Shown here one piece after another: positions 34,213 to 42,541 of a DNA stretch of 64,000 nucleotides. Both the position numbers and the translations under genes were made by a program. The notes below the pieces were generated by a model, which had not been told where the DNA came from, made no database searches, and saw only the letters and a list, made by a program, of their open reading frames with translations. The DNA is from Bradyrhizobium sp. SZCCT0231 (GTDB lineage: Bacteria > Pseudomonadota > Alphaproteobacteria > Rhizobiales > Xanthobacteraceae). Numbering within the stretch: the first letter of the stretch is position 1; the number at the start of each line of letters is the position of its first letter. The stretch spans positions 62,001 to 126,000 of the forward strand of contig NZ_JAFCKP010000007.1 of assembly GCF_018130245.1 (NCBI RefSeq). Direction: 5' to 3'.

Positions 34213-34329
34213 CGTCATTGCGAGGAGCTCGCGACAAAATTGCGTAGCAATTTTGCGCTGATGCGACGAAGCAATCCAGAATCTTTCCGCGTCGGCAGTC
34301 TGGATTGCTTCGCTTCGCTCGCAATGACG
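34213..34329. repeat. Family C palindromic intergenic repeat, copy 2
   Basis: It starts CGTCATTGCGAGGAGCTCGC and ends CTCGCAATGACG. An extra palindrome, AAAATTGCGTAGCAATTTT, lies inside the left part. It stands between the convergent RHH and GMC oxidoreductase genes, next to a family B element. Confidence 0.88.
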
Positions 34330-34358
34330 GGGGAGAGAGCGGTTTGCCTATCGGGGCC

Positions 34359-35927
34359 TCAAATCTCCTTCTTCTGCATCGCCCCCGCAATGTAATCCGC
34401 CTGCCGGATCGCCAGCGCGACGATGGTCAGCGTCGGGTTGCAGGCCGCGCCGCTGGTGAACTGGCTGCCGTCCGAGACGAACAGGTTCTTGATGTCGTGG
34501 CTCTGCCCGAACTTGTTGACCACGCCATCCCTCGGCTTCTCGCTCATTCTGTTGGTGCCGAGATTGTGCGTGCTCGGATAGGGCGGCGTCGGATAGGTCA
34601 CGGTGGCGCCGACGGCGTCGTAGACCGCGGCGCCCTGCTTGTAGGCATGCGCGCGCATCGCGACGTCGTTGGGATGGTCGTCGAAATGCACGCTCGCGAC
34701 CGGTTGACCGAACTTGTCCTTCACGACGGGGTCGAGCGTGATGCGGTTGGTCTCCTGCGGCATGTCCTCGCCGACCAGCCACATGCCGGCCATCCTGGGA
34801 TAACCGTCGAGCGCTGACGTGAACGAGCGGCCCCAGGCGCCGGGGTTGAGGAACGCCGCCATGAAGGGCAGGCCGATCGACAGCGTCTCCATCTCGTAGC
34901 CGCCGACGAAGCCGCGCTTCGGGTTGTTGACGGCTTCATCGCGGATGATGCCGGCCATGGTGGTGCCGCGATACATGTGCACCGACTTCTCGAACACGGC
35001 ATAGACGCTCCCGGTCATGTGGCGCATGTAGTTGCGGCCGACCTGGCCGCTGGAGTTAGCCAGGCCGTCGGGGAACATCGTGGAGGCGCTGTTGAGCAGC
35101 AGCCGCGGACTCTCGATCGAATTGCCGGCGACTGCAACGATGCGCGCCTTCTGGCGCTGCATCGCACCTTGCTCGTTGGCGTAGACGACGCCGGTGACCT
35201 TGCCGCCGGCGTCATGCTCGATCTTGACCGCCATGCTGCTTGGCCGCACTTCGAGATTGCCGGTCGCCTCGCCCTTGGGGATCTCGGTGTAGAGCGTCGA
35301 CCATTTCGCGCCGGATTTGCAGCCCTGGAAGCAGAACCCGATCTGCTGGCAGGAGCCGCGTCCGTCGCGCGGCTGGCTGTTGATGGCCATGTTGCCGGTG
35401 TGCACGGTCTTGTAGCCGAGCTTCTTCGCGCCGGCTTCCAGCACCTTGAAGTTATTGTTGCCGGGAAGTCCGGGAATGCCGTTGGTGCGAGTCACGCCCA
35501 TCTTGTTCTCGGCCTTGGCGTACCACGGCTCCATCTCGGCAAGCGTGACCGGCCAGTCCAGGAGGTTCGCGCCGGGAATGTTGCCGTAAGTGCTCTTCAC
35601 CTTGAACTCGTGCTCGTCGAAGCGTAGCGAGGCGCCGGCCCAGTGTGTGGTCGAGCCGCCGACGGCCTTGACGATCCACGCAGGCAGGCCGGAAAAATCC
35701 TTGGCGACGCGCCATGTCCCCGACGTGGTGCGCGCATCGGTCCAGGCGAGCTGGGAAAAACTCTCCCACTCGTCGTTGACGAAGTCGTGGTTTTCGATGC
35801 GGGGACCTGCTTCGAGAATGACCACCTTGACGCCCTTCTGCGCGAGCTCGTTGCCCAGCGTGCCGCCGCCGGCACCGGAGCCGACGATCACCACAACGCT
35901 GGAATCGTTCAGATCGAATTTTGCCAT
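34359..35927 (-). CDS. GMC-family FAD oxidoreductase
   Basis: The product has 522 aa. The N-terminal dinucleotide site VVIVGSGAGGGTLGNELAQ and VVILEAGP bind FAD. SGLPAWIVKAVGGSTTHWAG is the GMC signature, and the C-terminal block THNLGTNRMSEKP with SDGSQFTSGAACNPTLTIVA carries the His/Asn active-site region. Together with the subunit-3-like gene upstream it resembles the flavoprotein subunit of gluconate 2-dehydrogenase-type membrane dehydrogenases; the sugar or alcohol substrate is unknown. AGGAGA is well placed before the ATG. No twin-arginine signal is seen here, so it may be exported with its partner. Confidence 0.9.
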   Translation of the reverse strand: MAKFDLNDSSVVVIVGSGAGGGTLGNELAQKGVKVVILEAGPRIENHDFVNDEWESFSQLAWTDARTTSGTWRVAKDFSGLPAWIVKAVGGSTTHWAGASLRFDEHEFKVKSTYGNIPGANLLDWPVTLAEMEPWYAKAENKMGVTRTNGIPGLPGNNNFKVLEAGAKKLGYKTVHTGNMAINSQPRDGRGSCQQIGFCFQGCKSGAKWSTLYTEIPKGEATGNLEVRPSSMAVKIEHDAGGKVTGVVYANEQGAMQRQKARIVAVAGNSIESPRLLLNSASTMFPDGLANSSGQVGRNYMRHMTGSVYAVFEKSVHMYRGTTMAGIIRDEAVNNPKRGFVGGYEMETLSIGLPFMAAFLNPGAWGRSFTSALDGYPRMAGMWLVGEDMPQETNRITLDPVVKDKFGQPVASVHFDDHPNDVAMRAHAYKQGAAVYDAVGATVTYPTPPYPSTHNLGTNRMSEKPRDGVVNKFGQSHDIKNLFVSDGSQFTSGAACNPTLTIVALAIRQADYIAGAMQKKEI

Positions 35928-35954
35928 ATGCGTTCTCCTGAACCGTTGGGTGCG

Positions 35955-36503
35955 TTAAGCCTTCGGCAGCCAGTCGATGTCGGCGAAGCCGCGGTTGATG
36001 TAGCCGCCATGCTCGGCGGAGGAGCCCTCGTAGCCGAACCGCGGCCAGACCTCTTTCTGGTTGTAGAGCGAGACGACGAGATCGCCGCGCACCTTCTGGA
36101 AGAAGTCGCTCTGCTCGATCTCCTTCAAGAGCACCACGCGGTCGGCTTCCCAGGGCACCTCGACATAAGGCACCTTGTGGCGGTCACGGGCGTTCTGATC
36201 GAGCCGGCTGATGCCGTCGCTGATCAGCGCTTTGACCGCGGGATCCTTCGCCGCCTTGCCGTCCCACGGCTTGATCGCGGTGATGTAATAGCTGTCGCCG
36301 AGCACATCGTGCGGATAGATGTCACGCGCGACCTTCAGCAGCGTCTTCATCGTCGCAGGCGAGAGCGCGCTCGTCTCTTCGGCCCAGGCGCCGTCGATGC
36401 CGACACCGACGCTGGTCGCAACTGTTACGACCGGCACGGCGGTCGCCGCGCCCTTGAGAAAGACGCGGCGGCTGTGCTTGCTTCGACGATCGACTTCTCT
36501 CAT
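35955..36503 (-). CDS. Gluconate 2-dehydrogenase subunit 3-like, Tat-exported
   Basis: The 182-aa product has a twin-arginine signal (KHSRRVFLKGAATAVPVVTV) and AWA cleavage region near residue 40. The mature part is similar to the small subunit of gluconate 2-dehydrogenase: MKTLLKVARDIYPHD, DSYYITAIKPWDGK, GYEGSSAEHGGYINRGF. It is believed to carry the flavoprotein partner through the Tat system. GGAGG lies 6 nt before the ATG. It is 27 nt upstream of the GMC gene. Confidence 0.88.
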   Translation of the reverse strand: MREVDRRSKHSRRVFLKGAATAVPVVTVATSVGVGIDGAWAEETSALSPATMKTLLKVARDIYPHDVLGDSYYITAIKPWDGKAAKDPAVKALISDGISRLDQNARDRHKVPYVEVPWEADRVVLLKEIEQSDFFQKVRGDLVVSLYNQKEVWPRFGYEGSSAEHGGYINRGFADIDWLPKA

Positions 36504-36548
36504 GGCATTCCTCCGTGGATTTTTATGATTTGGATTTTTGTGATGTGT

Positions 36549-36944
36549 TCAGCCGAAGCGTCCGCCCCGCTGGATCACCTCGATCTTGTAGCCGTCGGGA
36601 TCGCTGACGAAGAAGAAGCGCGCCAGCGTTTTGCCGTCATGCTTGAAATCGCGTAAGGGGCCCGGTGCGAGCTTCTCGCGCTCGAAGCGGGCATGCTCGG
36701 CATCGAGATCCTCGACCACCACGGCGAGATGGCCGTAGCCGTCGCCGAGCGCATACGGCTCCTTGCGATCGAAATTCACCGTCAGCTCGACCTCGAAAGG
36801 TGAGGAGGGGTGACGCAGATAGATCAGGGCGAAATCCGCGAATTTCAGGTGGTCGGCGACTTCCAGGCCGAAGGCGCGCCTGTAGAAGTCGAGCGATCGC
36901 GCCTCGTCGCGCACGCGGATCATGGAGTGGACGGGCTTGGCCAT
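36549..36944 (-). CDS. VOC-superfamily (glyoxalase I-like) protein
   Basis: The 131-aa product has the two beta-alpha-beta-beta-beta modules of the vicinal oxygen chelate fold: VHSMIRVRDEARSLDFYRRA and GYGHLAVVVEDLDAEHARFE. Metal-ligand candidates are His6, Glu near 52, His71 (GYGHLAV) and Glu near 123 (YKIEVI), as in lactoylglutathione lyase. AAGGAG sits 9 nt upstream of the ATG, inside the preceding small gene, whose stop TGA directly abuts this ATG. Substrate unknown; it shares an operon with the oxidoreductase genes. Confidence 0.88.
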   Translation of the reverse strand: MAKPVHSMIRVRDEARSLDFYRRAFGLEVADHLKFADFALIYLRHPSSPFEVELTVNFDRKEPYALGDGYGHLAVVVEDLDAEHARFEREKLAPGPLRDFKHDGKTLARFFFVSDPDGYKIEVIQRGGRFG

Positions 36945-37118
36945 TCAGTTCTGCTCCTTGAGGTAGGTGATGATGGCGGCGCGCGTCTCCGGCTTGGCGG
37001 CACCATCCGACGGCCTTGCGGCCGGCAACGGCATCTGCGCGTCGGCAACCCGCACCACCAGCACCATCGCGGTGCACAATCCCAGCACGACCACGCGCAT
37101 CGCCAAGAATCCGCGCAT
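36945..37118 (-). CDS. Short exported peptide, possible cytochrome c remnant
   Basis: The 57-aa product is a signal peptide (RGFLAMRVVVLGLCTAMVLV, ending ADAQ) joined to about 30 residues ending KPETRAAIITYLKEQN. That ending is the usual last helix of class I cytochromes c, but the CxxCH haem site and the Met ligand region are absent. It reads like a cytochrome c gene with an internal deletion, in a dehydrogenase operon where a cytochrome would be expected. It may still be translated, coupled to the VOC gene (TGA directly followed by ATG). The start is uncertain (37118 or 37100). Confidence 0.4.
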   Translation of the reverse strand: MRGFLAMRVVVLGLCTAMVLVVRVADAQMPLPAARPSDGAAKPETRAAIITYLKEQN

Positions 37119-37418
37119 CTCCATCCGCCCATCAACATCAACGTGCGCAAACACTAGGCGCGGTCAAACATGCGATGGTAGTAGCGGGCTGTTTCGCTGC
37201 GCGCGGAGATGCTTGTGGCGTGTGGTGTTCCGCGCTGCCTTATATGCGGAGCACAATTCCGCGAAACCGCCGTCAAATCCCTAAACGTTCACCACACGAT
37301 GCGCATTGCATGACGGTTGCGCCGCTTGAACTCTCTACGCGATGCAATGGTCCGGTGCAGACGAGCGGCGCAGGAGAGCCGCCGAGCCATTCATTGCGAA
37401 AAAATCCAGGAGAAATGG

Positions 37419-37715
37419 ATGATGTTGGTGAAGACCTCGATGATCGCATGCGCTCTGGCGGCTCTCGTTGCGACGCCTGTTCTCGCGCAAGGTGCGCCAC
37501 CCGCCAAGACAGGCGGCACGGTGCAAAGCAAACCAATGCAAGGCGGTACGATGGGCAGCGGCGATGAGGAGATGAATGCTCAGCCGGGCGCAGCGGGCGA
37601 GAAGTCCGGCATGAAGTCAACCAAGGGCACCAGAGGCACCACGGGTAGCGCTACGCACAAGGGAACGGCCGACGATTCCACGACAGGCGGCGCAGCCCCG
37701 TCCAAGCGCTACTAG
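37419..37715 (+). CDS. Small exported Gly/Thr/Ser-rich protein
   Basis: The 98-aa product has a signal peptide (LVKTSMIACALAALVATPVL, then AQG) and a mature part of low complexity, rich in Gly, Thr, Ser and Lys (KSTKGTRGTTGSATHKGTA). AGGAG lies 6 nt before the ATG at 37419. A good intrinsic terminator follows. Proteins of this sort are common in Bradyrhizobiaceae and have no known function. Confidence 0.75.
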   Translation: MMLVKTSMIACALAALVATPVLAQGAPPAKTGGTVQSKPMQGGTMGSGDEEMNAQPGAAGEKSGMKSTKGTRGTTGSATHKGTADDSTTGGAAPSKRY

Positions 37716-37734
37716 TCCTGCCGGGTAAACCGGC

Positions 37735-37768
37735 AAAACTCCGGTCGCCTTGCGGCCGGAGTTTCTTT
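37735..37768 (+). terminator. Intrinsic terminator
   Basis: The stem AACTCCGG/CCGGAGTT, with an 11-nt loop, is followed by TTTCTTT. It lies 20 nt after the small exported protein gene and also close to the 3' end of the convergent arfB gene. Confidence 0.8.
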
Positions 37769-37778
37769 GCCGCGCCGG

Positions 37779-38195
37779 TTAGTCGTCGAAGCGGCCGCCG
37801 CGGCCCGCCTTGATGTCGCTGCGGCGTTTCTTGCCTTCGAGCCGGCGCTGCTTGGAGGCGAAGGTCGGCCGTGTCGCGCGCCGCGGCGTCGGCCGCACCA
37901 TGGCTTCCTTGAGCATCTCGACGAGGCGGTCGATGGCGTCCTGGCGGTTGCGCTCCTGGGTACGGAAGCGCTGGGCGTGGATCACGATGACGCCGTCCTT
38001 GGTCATGCGCTGGCCGGCGATGCGGGCGAGGCGCAGCGCGGCATCCTCGGGCAAGGTCAGCTTGCGCGTGTCGAATCGCAGCTGCGCGGAGGTCGCGACC
38101 TTGTTGACGTTCTGCCCGCCCGGGCCGGAGGCGCGGACAAAGCCGATCTCGATGTCGTCCTCGTCGATGACGAGATCGCGGGATATCCGCAGCAT
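37779..38195 (-). CDS. arfB: Alternative ribosome-rescue factor (YaeJ type)
   Basis: The 138-aa product has the release-factor GGQ motif in RASGPGGQNVNKVATSAQLR (GGQ at 26-28) and a basic C-terminal tail (RRLEGKKRRSDIKAGRGGR) that enters the empty mRNA channel. The length matches ArfB, which hydrolyses peptidyl-tRNA on stalled non-stop ribosomes. It stands alone; the upstream gap is packed with repeats. Confidence 0.94.
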   Translation of the reverse strand: MLRISRDLVIDEDDIEIGFVRASGPGGQNVNKVATSAQLRFDTRKLTLPEDAALRLARIAGQRMTKDGVIVIHAQRFRTQERNRQDAIDRLVEMLKEAMVRPTPRRATRPTFASKQRRLEGKKRRSDIKAGRGGRFDD

Positions 38196-38264
38196 GATGG
38201 CACCATGAAAAAGAATCGCGTGCGCAACATATCTGCTCTGGCGGAAATTTGCCGCGCTCTATCC

Positions 38265-38300
38265 GTTCCCTCCCCCCTTGCGGGGGGGGGGGGGGAATCG
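38265..38300. repeat. Family G element with a 14-G homopolymer
   Basis: TTCCCTCCCCCCTTGC is followed by an uninterrupted run of 14 G at 38282-38295, then AATCGCAT. It is a version of the short CCTCCCCGCAAGGGGAGG palindrome seen at 38497-38520 and 38678-38698, expanded on the G side. Such a run is prone to length variation and to sequencing error. Confidence 0.7.
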
Positions 38301-38324
38301 CATTTGAGAGCTTTTCCCTGCGGC

Positions 38325-38457
38325 CATCCTTCGAGACGCCCGCTTTAGGCGGGCTCCTCAGGATGAGGGCGGAGTGCGCGGCAGCAGTTTCGACGGGCAC
38401 TGACGCCGATGAGCCTCATCCTGAGGAGGCGCGTCAGCGCCGTCTCGAAGGACGAGG
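38325..38457. repeat. Family F palindromic intergenic repeat
   Basis: The ends CATCCTTCGAGACGC and CGTCTCGAAGGACG are inverted copies. The middle has CTCCTCAGGATGAGG facing CCTCATCCTGAGGAG. Only one copy is in this window. It lies in the 545-nt gap between arfB and the M16 genes. Confidence 0.85.
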
Positions 38458-38496
38458 CGTGCGCGCAGGCCGCCGCAACAAGTCATATGCGATAGC

Positions 38497-38520
38497 CCTG
38501 CCCGCAAGGGGAGGGCAATC
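38497..38520. repeat. Family G short palindrome, second and third copies nearby
   Basis: CCCTGCCCGCAAGGGGAGGG followed by CAATCGCATATGAG recurs in inverse form at 38668-38698 (GCGATTGCCCTCCCCGCAAG). The pair brackets the family E element at 38564-38649, forming a composite of repeats. Confidence 0.7.
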
Positions 38521-38563
38521 GCATATGAGCAGTGCACTTTTGGGCACGATAGTCTCCACACAT

Positions 38564-38649
38564 CGTCATGGCCGGGCTTGTCCCGGCCATCCACGCCTTG
38601 CCACGCAGCACAAAGAACGTGGATGCCCGGGACAAGCCCGGGCATGACG
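38564..38649. repeat. Family E palindromic intergenic repeat
   Basis: CGTCATGGCCGGGCTTGTCC faces GGACAAGCCCGGGCATGACG, with an inner CCATCCACG/CGTGGATG pair. It is nearly symmetric over its whole 86 nt. Confidence 0.9.
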
Positions 38650-38740
38650 ACCTCTGGTGAAGGTTCAAATGCGATTGCCCTCCCCGCAAGGGAGGAGGGA
38701 GCGCAGTGTGCCGTGTGCGAGAGCGGTGGTTACGAACCGG

Positions 38741-40129
38741 TCAGTTCGACTTCGGCGCCGTGGCCGCCGGCTGTGCCGCGGCCTGCGGGGCGCGGCCGAC
38801 GACGACGGTCAAGAGGCCCTGGCCCCAGAGACGCTTGGCAGCCGCCTTGGCATCGTCCAGCGTCACTGCGTCGACGATGGCGTTGCGCTTCTCGATATAG
38901 TCGATCGGCAGCTTGTCCTGCTGATATTGCAGCAGCGCCTGCGCCAGCTTGGACGAGGTGTCGAGCGCCAGCATCTGCGAGCCCTTGAGGTAGGACTTGG
39001 CCTCGTCGAGCTCCTTCTGCGTCGGGCCTTCTTCGGCGATCCGGCGCACCTCCTTCTCGATGGCATCGATGGTGTCGCCGGCGCGGTCGGCGCGGGTGCC
39101 GGTACTGCCGATGAACACCGCCGAATGCTCCATCCAGAGCAGCGATTCGAACACCGAATAGGCCAGCCCGCGCTTCTCGCGCACCTCGCGATAGAGCCGG
39201 GAGGACAGGCCGCCGCCGCCGAGGATGTGGTTGACGACATAGGCCGCCATGAAGTTGGGATCGCTGCGCTTCACGCCGGGGCCGCCGAAGGTGATCACGG
39301 TCTGCGGCACGTCGAGCGTCACGAAGGTGCGCTGCGGCGGCTTTGCAGCCTCGACGTCGGGGACCGGCGTCAGATTGGCCTTGGCGGGCAGGCTACCGAA
39401 GGTGTGGTCGAGCAGCTTCCCCAGGGTCGCCGGATCGACGTCGCCGACGACCGCGATCTTGAGCCCATCCTTGGCGAGGACGCGGCCGACATAATCCCGC
39501 ATGTCGGCGACCGTGATGGTCGGCACGCTGTCGAGGTTGCCGTTGCTCTGCCGGCTGTAGGGGTGATTGCCGAAGGCGACCTCCAGGAACTTGCGGCTCG
39601 CCAGCGATGTCGGATTGGTGGTCTCGCGGCGCAGGCCCGAGATGACCTGCGAGCGGATGCGTTCGACGTCGGCGCTGTCGAAATGCGGCGAGGTCAGCGC
39701 GCTCCTGAGCAGGTCGAAGGCTTCGTCCTTGTTGTCGCGCAGCATGCGCAAGCTGCCGCGGAAGGTGTCGCGGGTGGCGCTGAAGGAGAGCTCGATGGCG
39801 CGGCGGTCGAGCCGTTCATGGAACGTCTTGGAATCGAGATCGCCGGAGCCTTCGTCGAGGAGATCGCCGACCAGATTGGCGACGCCCGGCTTGTCCTTGG
39901 GATCCTGCGCCGAGCCGCCGGCGAAGGAATACTCCATCGCGATCAGCGGCACGGTCGCGTCCTGCACGAACCAGGCTTCGATGCCGCCCGGCGAGATCAG
40001 GTGCTGGATTTTTGCGGCGGCCTGCGACGGCGAGACCGCAGCCAGCGCGAGCGTCGCGCCGGTGACGAAGGACAGCGCGAAATGTCGTGTGCGTGGCAAG
40101 TATCTTGCGCGAAGGAAGGAATAGGTCAC
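38741..40129 (-). CDS. M16-family peptidase-like protein, non-catalytic partner
   Basis: The 462-aa product has a signal-like N-terminus (LSFVTGATLALAAVSPSQAA) and two M16 domains (AWFVQDATVPLIAMEYSFAG; FVTLDVPQTVITFGGPGV; SSRLYREVREKRGLAYSVFE). The HxxEH zinc motif is missing: the matching place reads GVANLVGDLLDEGSG. It is therefore the inactive half of a pair, with the active M16 protein encoded just upstream. The GTG start at 40129 overlaps that gene's stop (GTGA). The pair probably forms a periplasmic heterodimer that degrades peptides. Confidence 0.88.
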   Translation of the reverse strand: MTYSFLRARYLPRTRHFALSFVTGATLALAAVSPSQAAAKIQHLISPGGIEAWFVQDATVPLIAMEYSFAGGSAQDPKDKPGVANLVGDLLDEGSGDLDSKTFHERLDRRAIELSFSATRDTFRGSLRMLRDNKDEAFDLLRSALTSPHFDSADVERIRSQVISGLRRETTNPTSLASRKFLEVAFGNHPYSRQSNGNLDSVPTITVADMRDYVGRVLAKDGLKIAVVGDVDPATLGKLLDHTFGSLPAKANLTPVPDVEAAKPPQRTFVTLDVPQTVITFGGPGVKRSDPNFMAAYVVNHILGGGGLSSRLYREVREKRGLAYSVFESLLWMEHSAVFIGSTGTRADRAGDTIDAIEKEVRRIAEEGPTQKELDEAKSYLKGSQMLALDTSSKLAQALLQYQQDKLPIDYIEKRNAIVDAVTLDDAKAAAKRLWGQGLLTVVVGRAPQAAAQPAATAPKSN

Positions 40130-41520
40130 GAACGCTTCTCCTCGCGCTTGGCGGTGGCGGTGTCCTTGATCAGATAGCCCGTCACGCAACGCTTCTTCTC
40201 GAGCCATTTCTGCGCAGCGGCGCGGACCTGCTCGGCGGTGACGGCGCGGATGCGATCGGGCCAGCTCCTGATGTCCTCGATCGACAGGCCCGTGGTCAGC
40301 GCGCCGCCGTACCAGCGCGCCAGCACCGCCTGGTTGTCCTGGGCGTAGATCGCTTCGGCGATGAGCTGGGTCTTGACCCGTTCCAGATCCTCAGCGCGGA
40401 TCGGGTTCTGCGCAACGTTGGCAATGACACCATCGACCGCCTGTTCCACTTCTGCGAAGCTGACGCCGGGTTTCGGCGCAGCCGAGATCGCGAATTGGGT
40501 CGGGTCGAGCGAGATGCTCGAATAGCTGGCGCTGGCGGAGACCGCGAGCGGCTTGTCGACGACGAGGGCGCGGTAGAGATAGGAATTGCTGCCGCTACCC
40601 ATCAGCTGCGCCAGCACGTCGAGGGCCGCGCTCTCGCCGGCCGCGGCCGTGGTCGCCGAGGGCACCAGATAATAGCGCCGCATGTTCGGCTGCTCGACGC
40701 GCGGGTCGGCCAGTGTGACGGTGCGCGGGGAGGCGGGCTCCGGCTCCTGCGGACGGACACGCCGCGCCGGGATTGCGGGCTGGGCGGGAATGGAGCCGAA
40801 ATTGCGCTCGACCAGCGGGCGGATTTCGGCGGCGTCGACGTCGCCGGCGATCACCAGGATCGCGTTGTTCGGCGCATAGAAGCGACGATAGAAGGCGAGC
40901 GCATCTTCGCGATCGAGCTTCTCGATCTCCTGATGCCAGCCGATCACCGGACGCCCATAGGGATGGTTGAGATAGAGCGCGGCCATGATCTGCTCGTTCA
41001 GCCGCGCGTCCGGATTGTTGGCGACGCGCATATTGTACTCTTCGAGCACGACGTCGCGCTCGGGCAGCACGTTCTCGTCCTTGAGGACGAGGCCCGTCAT
41101 GCGGTCGGCCTCGAATTCCATCATGGTCGGCAACTGCTCTTTCGGCACACGCTGGTAGTAGTTGGTGTAGTCGACCGAGGTCGAGGCGTTCTCGTTGCCG
41201 CCGACGCGAAGCACGGTCTGGGAGAATTCTCCGGCCGGATGCTTCGAGGTGCCCTTGAACATCAGGTGCTCGAGGAAATGGGCGAGGCCGGACTTGCCCG
41301 GCGTCTCGTCGGCCGATCCGACCTTGTACCAGATCATCTCGGTGACCACGGGGGTGCGGTGATCCGGGATCACCACGACCTGCATGCCGTTATTGAGCGT
41401 GAAGCTGGCGGGTGGGGCCGATGTCACCGTGGTCTGGGCAAGGGCGGCGCCGGCCGAGAGGACACTCGTCGAAAGCAGCGCGGCAAGAAGGCAGGCAGCC
41501 GATCGGTAAGAGGACATCAT
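40126..41520 (-). CDS. M16-family zinc peptidase, catalytic partner
   Basis: The 464-aa product has a signal peptide (AACLLAALLSTSVLSAGAAL) and the inverted zinc motif HFLEH (His81, Glu84, His85) in SGLAHFLEHLMFKG, with the distal Glu in DVVLEEYNMR. The C-terminal domain is well preserved. It is a periplasmic processing/PqqL-like peptidase. The start is one of two adjacent ATGs at 41520/41517, behind AGGG. It is co-translated with the inactive partner. Confidence 0.93.
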   Translation of the reverse strand: MMSSYRSAACLLAALLSTSVLSAGAALAQTTVTSAPPASFTLNNGMQVVVIPDHRTPVVTEMIWYKVGSADETPGKSGLAHFLEHLMFKGTSKHPAGEFSQTVLRVGGNENASTSVDYTNYYQRVPKEQLPTMMEFEADRMTGLVLKDENVLPERDVVLEEYNMRVANNPDARLNEQIMAALYLNHPYGRPVIGWHQEIEKLDREDALAFYRRFYAPNNAILVIAGDVDAAEIRPLVERNFGSIPAQPAIPARRVRPQEPEPASPRTVTLADPRVEQPNMRRYYLVPSATTAAAGESAALDVLAQLMGSGSNSYLYRALVVDKPLAVSASASYSSISLDPTQFAISAAPKPGVSFAEVEQAVDGVIANVAQNPIRAEDLERVKTQLIAEAIYAQDNQAVLARWYGGALTTGLSIEDIRSWPDRIRAVTAEQVRAAAQKWLEKKRCVTGYLIKDTATAKREEKRS

Positions 41521-41721
41521 GATCCCTAATGAAAGGTCGAGCCCGGATCTCCGGCTCGGAAGGCACGGCATGCTACACCGTGCGGCTGAGGCTTCGCGTC
41601 ACGAAGCAGAGAACGCAAGTTCTAGGCAAGTTACTGATAAGCAATTTTGAGCGGCGTCGGGCGGATATGAGCCGCCGATCCTCGATTCGCGTCTGTCAGA
41701 ATGTCGCGACAGGCAGGAACG

Positions 41722-42444
41722 CTATTGTTCCTTCTCCTTGCCGGACATGATGTCGTAATACATCCGCCGCGACTTGTCCGGCCCTGCGCCATAGGCATAG
41801 TTCGGCGACGGCGTCTGGTAGCCCGGCGGCGGCTCGACCAGCGACTGGCGCGGCGGTTCGCTGGTGAATTTCTTCTCTTCGGTGCCGTTGCCGCCCTTCA
41901 TCATGTTCCACAGACCACCGGTGAAACCGAGTTCGGCGGGGCTCAGCGAGGGGTTGCCGTTGGTGCCCGGCTGAATGGGATCGTTGCTGGTGCGGGGCGC
42001 TGCGGCAACCTGTCCGGCCTTCATCTCGGCGGGCGTCAGCGGCTGGGCGGCCTGCCAGTTCTCCGTTGCCTTGCTGGCCTTCTTGCGCGCGGCGATGGCT
42101 TCCTTGCGGCGCTTTTCTTCGGGGTCTTTGGGCCAGTTGGGCGCAGCCTTGGCTTCGGTCGCAGGGGGCGGCAGGTCGAGCTTGGGCGGCACGACCAGCG
42201 GCGAGCGCTCGCGGTACTCGATGCCCTTCTTCTCCATGCTCTTGGCGCCGATGCCGGACATCAGGTTGTCGATGAGCCTCTCTTCGAAGGTCATATCGTC
42301 TTCCTCGTCGTCGTCACCGGCGCGGGCCGCGCCGGTCGACATGACGAGACCGATGCCGAGTGCGACCGCGGACAATTTCAATGCCCGCCAGAACCCCCAC
42401 CGGGGGTCTCGCACCATCGAACCGCTGGTCATCGCGCTGCGCAT
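41722..42444 (-). CDS. Exported or membrane-anchored protein of unknown function
   Basis: The 240-aa product has one hydrophobic N-terminal segment (ALKLSAVALGIGLVMSTGAA, then RAG) followed by an acidic patch (DDDEEDDMTFEERL) and a long Lys/Pro/Ala-rich disordered-looking region with EEKRRKEAIAARKKASKATE. The end, RRMYYDIMSGKEKEQ, is charged. The family is not recognised. The ATG at 42444 was chosen among several close in-frame Met codons. It lies between the M16 pair and lspA on the same strand. Confidence 0.75.
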   Translation of the reverse strand: MRSAMTSGSMVRDPRWGFWRALKLSAVALGIGLVMSTGAARAGDDDEEDDMTFEERLIDNLMSGIGAKSMEKKGIEYRERSPLVVPPKLDLPPPATEAKAAPNWPKDPEEKRRKEAIAARKKASKATENWQAAQPLTPAEMKAGQVAAAPRTSNDPIQPGTNGNPSLSPAELGFTGGLWNMMKGGNGTEEKKFTSEPPRQSLVEPPPGYQTPSPNYAYGAGPDKSRRMYYDIMSGKEKEQ

Positions 42445-42541
42445 CACTTTACCTGTCCCATATTGTGGCAGATTGCCGCTCGCGCGCGGCTCTAACTCTT
42501 GCAAAAGCCGGGTTCCACCGGCCGGTCCGTATCGGCCGGGA

